From the NCBI RefSeq assembly GCF_004114615.1, contig NZ_CP035300.1, forward strand, positions 124,001-188,000: a stretch of DNA of 64,000 bases. Reading direction: 5' to 3'. A program made the position numbers and the translations under genes. This DNA is from Dyella sp. M7H15-1 (GTDB lineage: Bacteria > Pseudomonadota > Gammaproteobacteria > Xanthomonadales > Rhodanobacteraceae). The notes under the pieces are model-generated. The model searched no databases. It was given only the letters and a program-made list of their open reading frames with translations, and had not been told where the DNA came from. How positions within the stretch are numbered: position 1 is the stretch's first letter; every line of letters starts with the position of its first letter. Positions 56,255-64,000 of the stretch are shown here, piece after piece.

Positions 56255-57070
56255 ATGACACGCATCCCGCCGTTCAACTCGCAGCACCTTGAAGCTGCAT
56301 GCCGAGTTCTTGCCGATACCGATCGGGGCTTGAGCGGTACGCAGATCGAGAGGCTGCTGCAAGAGATAGAGGTAGCTGACCCGTCGCCAGGCATTACTAA
56401 ATGGAAGCGACTGTTCAATGCATTGGCCGGCGTACAGAACCAACATCAGGTCGGCAATCACCTCATCATGTTCATCAACCGTGCGATGAATCCGGTGAGC
56501 TACGCACGAGACCCAGGCTCGTTCGCTTGGCGGCGCGATGAACTCAACGTTGTGTTGGCGTTTTCGGGTTTCTACGTTCGAGAGGATGGCAAGGTCGGAC
56601 ATGCCGATAAGGCAACGACCTTGGATGCGGCGCGTGCGCGTGCGGGTCGGCTGAAGGTGGCACTGGAAAGCCGAAGCGTACATGCAGAAGTTCTGAGCTA
56701 TTGTCGAGCTGAACTACTGGATGAAAACTATTTTCATGCCGTCTTCGAGGCCAGCAAGGGTGTCGCGGAGCGTATTCGATTGCTCTCCGGCCTCACCGGC
56801 GACGGTGCTGACCTGGTGAACAAGGCATTCGCCGGTCAGCAGCCCACTCTGGCCTTGGGGCCACTCACCACTGATTCCGAAAAAAGCGAGCAGAAAGGTT
56901 TTGCGAATCTGCTGATCGGCCTGTTCGGTGCCGTGCGTAACCCGCTTGCTCACGCGCCCAAGACGAACTGGCCGATGTCTGAGCAAGATGCGCTCGATAT
57001 TCTCACGCTCGTCTCCCTAATCCATCGTAAGTTGGACCGCGCACAGAAGGCACCGACTGTATCGCCGTAA
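56255..57070 (+). CDS. TIGR02391/Ymh-like protein with HEPN-type RNase motif
   Basis: This 271-residue protein has a variable N-terminal part (1-145) and a C-terminal domain that I recognise as TIGR02391/Ymh-like: NYFHAVFEASKGVAERIRLL, SGLTGDGADLVNKAF, then GFANLLIGLFGAVRNPLAHA. R228-N-P-L-A-H233 fits the R-x4-6-H signature of HEPN ribonucleases, which often act as toxins in abortive infection. AGAG precedes the ATG. Spacing of 21 bp on both sides puts it firmly within the four-gene operon. It may be the killing effector of the system. Confidence 0.68.
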   Translation: MTRIPPFNSQHLEAACRVLADTDRGLSGTQIERLLQEIEVADPSPGITKWKRLFNALAGVQNQHQVGNHLIMFINRAMNPVSYARDPGSFAWRRDELNVVLAFSGFYVREDGKVGHADKATTLDAARARAGRLKVALESRSVHAEVLSYCRAELLDENYFHAVFEASKGVAERIRLLSGLTGDGADLVNKAFAGQQPTLALGPLTTDSEKSEQKGFANLLIGLFGAVRNPLAHAPKTNWPMSEQDALDILTLVSLIHRKLDRAQKAPTVSP

Positions 57071-57091
57071 GCATCCCAATTCGGGGAGAAC

Positions 57092-58525
57092 ATGACTTAT
57101 CCAGATTGGCGAGCCTATCAAGAGGCCGCAGCAGAAGTCTTTCGACGCCTTGGGTGCAACGCTCAGGTTGACTACCGAGCGAAAGGTGTCCGTGCGGCAC
57201 ACGACATTGACGTGTACGTAACTTTTGTCCGTTCGGGCATCCTTTGTACTTGGGTAATCGAATGCAAGCTATGGACAAGTCGCGTGCCCAAGGAAAAGGT
57301 TCTCGCGCTCAAGAGCATCATCGACGATCTTGGTGCCGATCGCGGCATCATGATCAGCGAAGCAGGGTTTCAGCCTGGCGCCCAGGATGTTGCGCGCGGA
57401 ACGAATATCACACTGGTAACTTCGCTGGAAGATTTCGCTCGCACAGCAATAGCTGCTGCGTCGGAGATTCCGCTCGCGCTAGACGGCCAGGACGAAGGGA
57501 CGGCTATCTATCAGTTTCCGGAAAGAGCTGAACCACAGGATTTACTCTTGCACGGCGAATTCATTGTCACCGCAAACTGGGCGGGACGAAGCATTTCGAT
57601 TGTCAATCCGTCTTCCAAGACGATTGTCCGTACCATCGACTTGGATAAATACGAAACGATTTCTCCACAGAGCGGGGCGTGCGAGATTCAAGGTCATCCC
57701 CCGGGAAGTTTAGCTATTGCGGACGGCCGCCTGTTTGTGGGTCAGGTTTTCTCCGACGTGATTCTCGTCATTGATCTAGCAACGCATGCCATCGTCAAGA
57801 GAATTGCTGTGCCCGGCGGTGGCGAGGGACAGCTCGCGGTGTCACCTGACGAAAAGGCAGTCTATTTTGCTAGCAATCGTCTGAATCAGTTCTACATCAT
57901 CGATAGTGCGACATATACGTTCACGATTGTTGCATATCCAACCGGTGGCAGGGGCTGTATGTCGCTGCTAAGGCATCCTGTACGCCCCCTCCTTTATGTC
58001 GGCATCCAGCGGGGCGGGCATATCGAAGGAAGAGGGTATCCACACGCCAACTGTTATTTGGCCATTTACGATCTCAGTCAGAACGCATACGTCGGGAATT
58101 CGCAGCTTGCCGAGATTATTGATGGCAGAGCCGACGATGCTACCCCTGCGTGTCTCACCTATGATGATCGTTACAATCGCCTCTATGCCGGCATGTTTCA
58201 GTCCATGCGAGGTATCTGCGTACTGGAGGCCGACTCCGGTGAGCTGATTCAAGACATTCGCTTTGCACGGAGTCCTTGGAATAATTCGTTTCGGTGGGCA
58301 GACCCTTTGTCACAGGCCCTCACGGGTCACTCGCTCCTGTCGGTAAACAGAAATAATCGCGAACTTGTAGCGCTGGATCGGACCTCGCTGCAAGTAAAGA
58401 AAAGCCTATTCTTAGGTGATGCGCCAAATGGCCCGAGGGCCGTTTTAGTATGGAGAGAGCACGCGGTGGTCAGCTATCCAGGGAGAAATGGACTGATCTT
58501 CATCCCACTCGAAGCATTAGCCTGA
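57092..58525 (+). CDS. Mrr-like nuclease fused to a beta-propeller
   Basis: This 477-residue protein has two parts. Residues 1-135 are an Mrr-type restriction-endonuclease fold: YQEAAAEVFRRLGCNAQVDY, D38/D40 in AAHDIDVYV, E57-C-K59 in TWVIECKLW, and DRGIMISEAGFQPGAQDVA. Residues ~145-477 are a beta-propeller; at least six repeats share a D-x2-[ST]-x3-5-hydrophobic turn (VNPSSKTIVRTIDLD, IDLATHAIVKRIAVPG, IDSATYTFTIVAY, LDRTSLQVKKSLFLG). The nuclease site looks intact. A propeller would bind a protein or ligand and gate the nuclease. GGGGAG lies before the ATG. I know of no described system with this fusion beside a HEPN protein. Confidence 0.75.
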   Translation: MTYPDWRAYQEAAAEVFRRLGCNAQVDYRAKGVRAAHDIDVYVTFVRSGILCTWVIECKLWTSRVPKEKVLALKSIIDDLGADRGIMISEAGFQPGAQDVARGTNITLVTSLEDFARTAIAAASEIPLALDGQDEGTAIYQFPERAEPQDLLLHGEFIVTANWAGRSISIVNPSSKTIVRTIDLDKYETISPQSGACEIQGHPPGSLAIADGRLFVGQVFSDVILVIDLATHAIVKRIAVPGGGEGQLAVSPDEKAVYFASNRLNQFYIIDSATYTFTIVAYPTGGRGCMSLLRHPVRPLLYVGIQRGGHIEGRGYPHANCYLAIYDLSQNAYVGNSQLAEIIDGRADDATPACLTYDDRYNRLYAGMFQSMRGICVLEADSGELIQDIRFARSPWNNSFRWADPLSQALTGHSLLSVNRNNRELVALDRTSLQVKKSLFLGDAPNGPRAVLVWREHAVVSYPGRNGLIFIPLEALA

Positions 58526-58664
58526 AGAGGTGTTTGTTGGTTGTTCGCCAGTGGTTTCTCAATTAGATGTATGTCCCGGCGTAGGGCCGCGCGCCGCAAC
58601 TCGTGCCGAGTTGCGGTCGTCAGGCTTTGATCCCTTGACTTCCTATCAAGTGGGCGCGGGGCAT

Positions 58665-59621
58665 TCAAATATCTTCAGCGCGCCCGCGAATCCAGTCGTG
58701 GTCGGGGACGACCAGTGACCCAACAATGCCGGTTGTCCGTCGCGCCAAAACTTGTTCGTGCTGCGAAATTGAAAGGGCGAGCATTTGGATCGCTGACCTG
58801 GCAACACGTAGAGCGCGCAGTGCTTCCTGCATAAACAGCTCCCGTTGGTGACGTTCGATTTCAGGTGCCTGTCTGCTGTGTGCTGGGTCCCCAAAATCAT
58901 GCAGCACCACGAATCGGTGAGTGCCCGCATTGCGGAGGTCCTTTTGAGAACGCAGAATGCCCGCGCTGCTGTCGTAATCTTCGGCAAGCTCCACGAGGCC
59001 ATAGAGCGCACTGACACCCCCACGAATCGTCTTTTCAACCTTCTCGGCGAGGGGGCGCACGCCAGTCACTTTGTCGAGGTCCCGGCGCCATAGCTTGCCG
59101 AAATAGATCTTATTTGGTGGTTGTCCAAGCTCGAAATAATGGTTCGCCGTTACGGCGATCTTGTCGAGCAGATCAAGGGCTGTCCGATGCGCCAAGATAA
59201 GCGCAGATGCATCCGGGCCATAGGTCGCATAATCTAGGGTATCGCCAAATCGCCCCGTCGCTGGCCATGCGCTCTCATCGAGCGCTCGCCATGCAAGATC
59301 ACGAGCGAGAATGAAGTCGCTCTTGAGCACATTGAACATAGCGAATACGGGCGGCGGCATTGCGATCGCACCCGCTTCACGCTCCCGAATCCCAGGGAGC
59401 ATGAGCCAGTCCAGCTTGCCTAGGGTGGCGTCGATGAGTTCGACGGCTGGTGCAAGCGTCAGGCGCTCGTGCTCGACCCATTCAATGAATGGATCTGTGT
59501 GAGGTGATCGCGGTAGCGGATCTTCCAATTCGCTGGCGAAGGCAGCGATCTGCTCTGCGGCCTGCGTACCAGCGTATTGGATAACGCGATCCTGATGCCG
59601 ATGTGCAATCTTGGCCAACAT
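58665..59621 (-). CDS. HEPN-domain protein, LA2681-like; N-terminus possibly truncated
   Basis: This 318-residue, mostly helical protein shows ALDLLDKIAVTANHYFELGQ, PPNKIYFGKLWRRDLDK and QKDLRNAGTHRFVVLHDFGD, with R230-x4-H235 matching the HEPN ribonuclease signature. The spacing resembles the LA2681-like HEPN family. It faces the four-gene operon tail to tail across 139 bp in which I see no gene. The open frame continues upstream for ~19 codons (YEQGGCSELTRVEAI) to a stop at the junction near 59680, without a start codon, so the original N-terminus may have been cut off. Confidence 0.62.
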   Translation of the reverse strand: MLAKIAHRHQDRVIQYAGTQAAEQIAAFASELEDPLPRSPHTDPFIEWVEHERLTLAPAVELIDATLGKLDWLMLPGIREREAGAIAMPPPVFAMFNVLKSDFILARDLAWRALDESAWPATGRFGDTLDYATYGPDASALILAHRTALDLLDKIAVTANHYFELGQPPNKIYFGKLWRRDLDKVTGVRPLAEKVEKTIRGGVSALYGLVELAEDYDSSAGILRSQKDLRNAGTHRFVVLHDFGDPAHSRQAPEIERHQRELFMQEALRALRVARSAIQMLALSISQHEQVLARRTTGIVGSLVVPDHDWIRGRAEDI

Positions 59622-59667
59622 GATTGCTTCGACGCGGGTGAGTTCTGAACAGCCACCTTGCTCATAA

Positions 59668-60927
59668 AGCCAGAGGGATTACGCTGACTTCAGCGGCCTG
59701 TTGCGTGCCCTGCCGGGTGTGCTGGCCAAAGCGGGCAGCACTCCAGAGGTTTTCGAAAAGACCTTCATGCAGAACTTGGTCGAGTTTGTCACCAGGCAGG
59801 TGCCCAATCGCTTCGTCATCCGCTATCGCGGCAAAGAGCTGAAGCACCACTCGCTCGGGCAGCGCGCTTCCGCGCTGCTGCTGTACGTGCTCAGCCAGCG
59901 ACAGAACGACGTGATCATCATCGACCAGCCGGAAGACGATCTGGACAACCAGACCATCTACGACGATGTGATCAAGCTGTTGCGCGAGATGAGGCCGCAT
60001 GCCCAATTCATCTTCGCCACCCACAACGCCAATTTCCCGGTGCTGGGTGATGCGGAGCAAGTGCACGCTTGCCGCTATCAGGACGAGAAAGTTGCAGTGC
60101 AAAGCGGCAGCATCGACGCCCGCCCAATACAGGACGCCATCATCAACATCATGGAGGGAGGCCAGGAAGCCTTCAGTCGACGTAAAGAGGTTTACAACCT
60201 ATGGAAACTCGACCTGCTTAGCCAGGGAGAAGACAGTCGCCATCAGTTCAAGGAAAACTTCACCAATGCCGATGCGCTGGCGGCGGAGATCGTCGCCTTC
60301 AGCAACACAGCAGGGGGGAAGTTTTTCATTGGCGTACAGAACGATGGCTCGGTACTGGGCTTGTCTGGCGTGGATATAGACCGCCTGAATCAGCTCATCT
60401 CAAACAGCGCATCGCAAAATGTGCGGCCTGCTGTGAACCCGCTCACCGAAAACGTGCCGCACCCGAATGGCACCGTGATGGTGGTCACCATTGCCGAAGG
60501 CGTCAGCAAACCCTACATGGATAAGAACGGCGCCATCTGGGTGAAGAACGGCTCGGACAAACGCCGCGCCACCTCGCGCGAAGAAATCCAGCGCCTGTTC
60601 CAGCAGGCGGGCTTGGTGCACGCCGACGAAACGCCCGTGGCGGGCTTGGGCGTGGGCGATGTGGACATGCCCTATTTCGAAGCCTTTTTCGAACAGCAGT
60701 TCGGCGAGCCGCTCGTCCAGCACAATCAGCCCCTGCCGCTGTTGCTGACCAATATGAATCTGATTAACCAGGGACAGCTCAACGTGGCTGGTAGCCTGCT
60801 GTTCGCTAGGGCACCGCAGTACGCGCTACCTGCTTTCATCGTCAAGGCGGTCGCATTCGTCGGCATTTTTCATGGCATCGAAGATGTGCGTATGTGCAAA
60901 TCAATGATTTTTTTGAGCAAAATTTGA
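59668..60927 (+). pseudogene. Headless SMC/TrlF-like ATPase fused to an AlbA_2 (Schlafen-like) domain
   Basis: The open frame begins at a stop (59665-59667) without a proper start and reads DYADFSGLLRALPGVLAKAG. An ABC-type C-terminal half follows: signature HHSLGQRASALLLYV, Walker B VIIIDQPEDDLDN and the ATHNANFPVLGDAE switch. The Walker A half is missing. After about residue 177 the same frame becomes an AlbA_2 DNA/RNA-binding domain (EDSRHQFKENFTNADALAAE, IVAFSNTAGGKFFIGVQNDG), usually a separate gene in such loci. It ends abruptly in non-family sequence. It is a decayed two-gene defence-type locus rather than a working protein. Confidence 0.7.
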
Positions 60928-61308
60928 CTATCAACAATGTGGGGGTGATTCGGCGTCTGGCAGAAGCCGAAATTCGGTAACCAGAAACGGGTAGAGATTA
61001 CTCACGAGGACTTGTGGGCGCTGACCGATGCCATCGTGGAGCGCGGCGCGCCGGCAACCGCAGTGCCACCCTTAACCAGGTGCTGACGGTGATTGGCAAA
61101 AAACGCCAGCACCTGACCACGCTTTAGCTGCTTGCTCCATACCTTACGACCACGCTCATCCGCGCTGTGCCGTTGAAACACGTGCTCTTTGCCAGATCGA
61201 TTCCAATGGCTGTAAGGTTCATAGCGGTCGCCCTTTCCGGTTGAAGTGGTTGTCACACCACTCTGGCACATGGATGCCGTTTCAGGAGGGGGCGACCATC
61301 CCATTAAC
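60928..61308. other. Island right-end debris without an intact gene
   Basis: These 381 bp hold the tail of the broken ATPase/AlbA_2 locus, a short open stretch on the plus strand (VEITHEDLWALTDAIVERG, about 60989-61045) with no start and no family I recognise, and an IS110-type fragment on the minus strand. No copy of the guaA 3' end is present. upp begins (as its stop) at 61309. Confidence 0.6.
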
Positions 61309-61310
61309 CT
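61100..61310 (-). mobile_element. IS110-family 5' fragment, frameshifted
   Basis: From ATG 61222 the minus strand encodes MNLTAIGIDLAKS, the start of IS110/IS1111 transposases (GIDLAK with the first DEDD acid). After a one-base frameshift near 61180 it continues FQRHSADERGRKVWSKQLKR, GQVLAFFAN. The match stops at about 61100. The leader (61223-61310) contains GGTCGCCCCC and GGGCGACC, inverted copies typical of the upstream end of such elements. Over 80% of the transposase is absent. Confidence 0.75.
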
Positions 61311-61947
61311 ACGTGTGCAACGGCTTCGTCCCAAAAATCTTGTCTCCCGCATCCCCTAGCCCCGGCAAGATGTAGCCATGCTCATTAAGCCGCTCATCAA
61401 CCGATGCGGCGTAGATCTCGATGTCCGGATGACTTTCCTCAATGCGTTGGAGTCCTTCTGGAGCAGCGACCAGGAATAGTCCTTTGATGCGCTTGCAGCC
61501 CGCCGCTTTCAACATGTCGACGGTGGCAACCAGCGTTCCGGCGGTGGCGAGCATGGGATCTACGATCAGCGCGATGCGCTCGTCCAGGCGGCCGGTAAGC
61601 TTTTCGTAATAGGCAATGGGCTTGAGCGTCTGTTCGTCACGCTGCAGGCCGACCACGCTGACCTTGGCGGCTGGAATCAGCTCCAGCACACCCGGCAACA
61701 TGCCTAGTCCAGCGCGCAGGATCGGCACGATGGTGATCTTCTTGCCCTTGATCTGTTGCACGCGCACGGGTCCGGCCCAGCCTTCGATCTGCGCTTCGAT
61801 GGTTTCCAGATCTTTGGTCGCTTCGTAAGTCAGCAACGAGCCGACTTCCGAGGCTAGTTCGCGAAATTCCTTGGTGCTGATGCCGGCACGGCGCATCAGT
61901 CCGAGTTTGTGTTGGATCAGGGGATGACAGACTTCAACGATCTTCAT
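61309..61947 (-). CDS. upp: Uracil phosphoribosyltransferase
   Basis: This 212-residue enzyme salvages uracil to UMP using PRPP. Motifs are [29 protein letters not shown], the PRPP-binding loop [18 protein letters not shown] and the C-terminal [17 protein letters not shown]. The start is ATG 61947 (MKIVEVCHP); a longer frame extends 26 codons upstream without family similarity. It lies at the right border of the island, whose debris begins directly beyond its stop codon. Confidence 0.95.
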   Translation of the reverse strand: MKIVEVCHPLIQHKLGLMRRAGISTKEFRELASEVGSLLTYEATKDLETIEAQIEGWAGPVRVQQIKGKKITIVPILRAGLGMLPGVLELIPAAKVSVVGLQRDEQTLKPIAYYEKLTGRLDERIALIVDPMLATAGTLVATVDMLKAAGCKRIKGLFLVAAPEGLQRIEESHPDIEIYAASVDERLNEHGYILPGLGDAGDKIFGTKPLHT

Positions 61948-62056
61948 GTCGCGAGCGTTTTCGAGGGAGATATCCAAAGCATAGCGGCAAATGAAAAGGG
62001 CGCCGCCCGTTGGCGCCGCCCTCATTGATACGCGTTTTCACCAAGGTTTGGTGTGC

Positions 62057-62374
62057 TCAGGAACCCTTCAAGCAGGCTGCTTCCGCAGCCTTGTAGTCGG
62101 CGCCCCTCTTGCCCGCATTCTCCTTGCTGCACCTGGCCATTTTCTGCTGCTGCGTCTCTTTGACCGCGGAGGCGGCGCTGTTGTTGCCCTTCATGCAGGC
62201 GTCGACGGCGCTCTTGTAGTCGGCGCCGGTCTTGCCGGTATTGGCATGGCTGCATTGCCCCAACTTGGTGGAATGCCCCTCCGTGCTGGACGAGCTTTGC
62301 GGTGTGGCGAAGGCGGTAGTGGTCGCTAGGGCCAGAACTGCACTGGCGGCGAGCAGGCTGAAACGCATGGACAT
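62057..62374 (-). CDS. PsiF-repeat periplasmic protein
   Basis: This 105-residue protein starts at ATG 62374 behind AGGAGGAAG. A signal peptide ends at AFA (SLLAASAVLALATTTAFA). Two PsiF repeats follow: QCSHANTGKTGADYKSAVDA-C and RCSKENAGKRGADYKAAEAA-C, each with a Cys pair likely to form a disulfide. PsiF was first seen as phosphate-starvation-inducible in E. coli; its function is unknown. No Pho box was recognised upstream. Confidence 0.85.
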   Translation of the reverse strand: MSMRFSLLAASAVLALATTTAFATPQSSSSTEGHSTKLGQCSHANTGKTGADYKSAVDACMKGNNSAASAVKETQQQKMARCSKENAGKRGADYKAAEAACLKGS

Positions 62375-62510
62375 GATGCTTCCTCCTGAAGTTATGACCG
62401 GCGATTGTGCCGGCTGGGGCAGTCTATGCTGGAGTGTGATCAAGGGGAAGGCACGTCGGTAAAAGCCTTTTATGCTTTTGGTTAGACAGTGCCGGAAGCT
62501 GGCATAAGGC

Positions 62511-62552
62511 GCACATCATCCCGGTCTGCACCGGGATGATGTGCGTATTTTG
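62511..62552. terminator. Perfect 16-bp hairpin beyond the aminotransferase gene
   Basis: CGCACATCATCCCGGT (62511-62526) and ACCGGGATGATGTGCG (62531-62546) pair perfectly around CTGC, with TATTTT following on the plus strand. It lies 14 bp past the minus-strand aminotransferase stop. A second small hairpin, AAAAGC/GCTTTT, lies at 62462-62480. Confidence 0.65.
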
Positions 62553-62560
62553 ATTGGCCC

Positions 62561-64000
62561 TTACGCCGCCCGTGCCTCGCTCTTGCGCGGTCCTTCCAGT
62601 AATGCATGGCGCACATGGGCAATCACCATATCCACCTCTGCGCTGGTGACTTTGAAGTGCGGAGTGAAGCGCAATGAGTTCGCGCCGCCGTGGATCACGC
62701 CAAGGCCGCGTTCGCGTAGGTATTCCTCGGTGGAACCCGCGCCGTAGCACTTGAACTGCGGAGCCAGTTCGCAGGAGAACAGCAGGCCGGTGCCCTGCAC
62801 CTTGGTGATCAGGCCGCCCAGTTCGTCCTTCAGCGTGTTGAGCTTGTCGACGAATTCCTTGCCACGCACGCGGATGTTGATGCGTACTTCGTCCGTAAGC
62901 TGGTCGAGCGTTGCCAGTGCTACATCGAGTGCGCGCGGGTTGGCGGTCATCGTGTTGCCGTAGATACCCTTGCGATACAGGTTGGCGGTGCGTTCGGTCA
63001 CCGCCAGGATCGACAGCGGATATTGACCGGCGTTGAGCGCCTTGGAGAAGGTTTCCATATCCGGCGGCGCGAGCTTTTCAAAACCAGGGTAGTCAGTGAT
63101 CGATAGCACGCCGTGCGCACGCAGTCCTGCCTGGATCGAATCGACCAGCAGCAACGAACCGTGTGATTCGGTGAGTTCGCGCGCCGCCTGATAGAACGCT
63201 GGCGTCACGGCGCGCCCCGGGTCACCTTCGCCCATCACCGGTTCCAGGAACATCGCTTCGATGAACCAGCCGTGGCGATCAGCGTCCGCAAAGATGGCTT
63301 CCAGTTGCGCCAGGTCATACGGCGCAACGGTGAGCAGCGTGTCTTCGTGGCGATAGCTCGCCAAATGCTGCTGATACGTGCGACGCGACGAATCGGAGTA
63401 CAGCGCGGGCTTGTCGGTGCGACCGTGGAAGGCGCCTTTCACAGCGGCGCGCTTGATGGTGCGGCCAGCATAACGGCCACCCGCATCCGTCATCAGCTTG
63501 GCGTTGACGTCGGCAATACGGCAGGCTAGGCCCACCGATTCCGAACCGGAGTTCAATGCAAGGTATTGCGTATAGGGATTAGCCCCACGGTTGCGGCCGA
63601 GTTCGCGATTCATCGCCTGGGTGAAGCGCATCTGCGACACGCTCGGTGTCATCACGTTGGCCATGATCTGCGGACGTGCCAGTGCGGCGTCGATCGCTGC
63701 GTTGTTGTGACCGAAACCGAGCATGCCGTAGCCGCCGTTGTCGTGCACTACCGCGCCTTTCAATGTGACGATCCAAGGGCCGCGTGCGGCTGCGGACAAA
63801 TAAGGATTGATGGCGTCATCCGGGTAGAAGTTGACGAAACCGGCTTGCGTCTGCGCGAGCTGTGCGGCTTCATCCAACTTCAGGAAATCGCTCAGTTCAG
63901 TGCGCAGTTCATGGTGGCGCGTAACGGCTTCGGTAATGGCCTTGCCCAGTTGCGGATCTAGCGCGGCCATGCGCTCTATGGTGGCGTCATCCAGGCCAGT
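62561..64000 (-). CDS. Class III PLP-dependent aminotransferase (5' end outside the window)
   Basis: At least 480 residues lie in the window. The frame is open through TGLDDATIER above the first ATG (63970), so the true start is probably beyond position 64000. Fold-type I features are DNGGYGMLGFGHNNAAI, NSGSESVGLACRIADVNAKL, AAVKGAFHGRTDKPALYSDS, VDSIQAGLRAHGVLSITDY, the likely PLP-binding lysine in METFSKALNAGQYPLS, and FKVTSAEVDMVIAHV at the end. It belongs near lysine-6- and 4-aminobutyrate aminotransferases; the amino donor cannot be assigned. Hairpin 62511-62552 follows the stop. Confidence 0.85.
   Translation of the reverse strand, partial: TGLDDATIERMAALDPQLGKAITEAVTRHHELRTELSDFLKLDEAAQLAQTQAGFVNFYPDDAINPYLSAAARGPWIVTLKGAVVHDNGGYGMLGFGHNNAAIDAALARPQIMANVMTPSVSQMRFTQAMNRELGRNRGANPYTQYLALNSGSESVGLACRIADVNAKLMTDAGGRYAGRTIKRAAVKGAFHGRTDKPALYSDSSRRTYQQHLASYRHEDTLLTVAPYDLAQLEAIFADADRHGWFIEAMFLEPVMGEGDPGRAVTPAFYQAARELTESHGSLLLVDSIQAGLRAHGVLSITDYPGFEKLAPPDMETFSKALNAGQYPLSILAVTERTANLYRKGIYGNTMTANPRALDVALATLDQLTDEVRINIRVRGKEFVDKLNTLKDELGGLITKVQGTGLLFSCELAPQFKCYGAGSTEEYLRERGLGVIHGGANSLRFTPHFKVTSAEVDMVIAHVRHALLEGPRKSEARAA

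Noticed and set aside
60989-61082. Open plus-strand stretch reading VEITHEDLWALTDAIVERG
   Set aside because: It has no start codon, is short, overlaps the IS110 fragment on the other strand and matches no family I recognise.

Overview
The window looks like a chromosomal segment of a GC-rich gammaproteobacterium of the Lysobacterales (Xanthomonadales), most likely Rhodanobacteraceae (Dyella/Rhodanobacter/Frateuria-like). The basis is an rpfE-like gene translationally coupled to recJ, the order rlmN-pilF-rodZ-yfgM-bamB-der, a PsrA-type regulator with fadN/fadA, and REP-like GC-rich palindromes. This is an assignment by gene content; no rRNA is present to test it.

Left core (1-15340). A truncated cytochrome c, a TraB-like membrane protein and an agmatine catabolic cluster (aguA, dicarboxylate/amino-acid symporter, aguB) lie on the minus strand. 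The ABC-F gene yheS follows, carrying an in-frame pair of REP palindromes, then rpfE-like, recJ, a SpoIIAA-like protein, tRNA-Ala(CGC), rnd, a membrane-anchored formylglycine-generating-enzyme-like protein, and a marC gene that is one T short in a T-run.

Decayed mobile zone (15340-22425). A large superfamily 1 helicase is broken by an 11-bp tandem duplication and ends on an IS5-family (IS427-type) element. Beyond the IS lie pieces of a group II intron reverse transcriptase, split by a compact serine-recombinase element. The zone ends at a mismatched 3' fragment of tRNA-Cys(GCA) with a terminator.

Middle (22425-39300). A TetR repressor is divergent from a flavin monooxygenase. Then come a CPA2 antiporter, two DHA2-type exporters, ligA, epmA, a divergent pair of RcsB-like regulators, and the fatty-acid set fadA-fadN-psrA with a double CAAAC-N4-GTTTG operator.

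Housekeeping block (39565-51808). ndk, rlmN, pilF, rodZ, yfgM-like, bamB, der, a rhodanese-MoeB fusion, folD, guaB and guaA are all on the plus strand, with many 4-bp overlaps.

Genomic island in guaA (about 51716-61305). The last ~90 bp of guaA are AT-rich and look replaced by the element's own copy. Next come integrase arm-type repeats, a tyrosine integrase, a HicA-like two-gene module under a 30-bp palindromic operator, an AlpA regulator, and a tight four-gene operon: Mrr-like protein, small PD-(D/E)XK nuclease, HEPN/TIGR02391-like protein, and an Mrr-like nuclease fused to a beta-propeller. A second HEPN-type gene lies opposite. This operon is the best candidate for an undescribed defence system. 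The island's right end is rubble: a headless ATPase fused to an AlbA_2 domain and an IS110 fragment. Core genes resume with upp, a PsiF-repeat protein and a class III aminotransferase that runs off the window.
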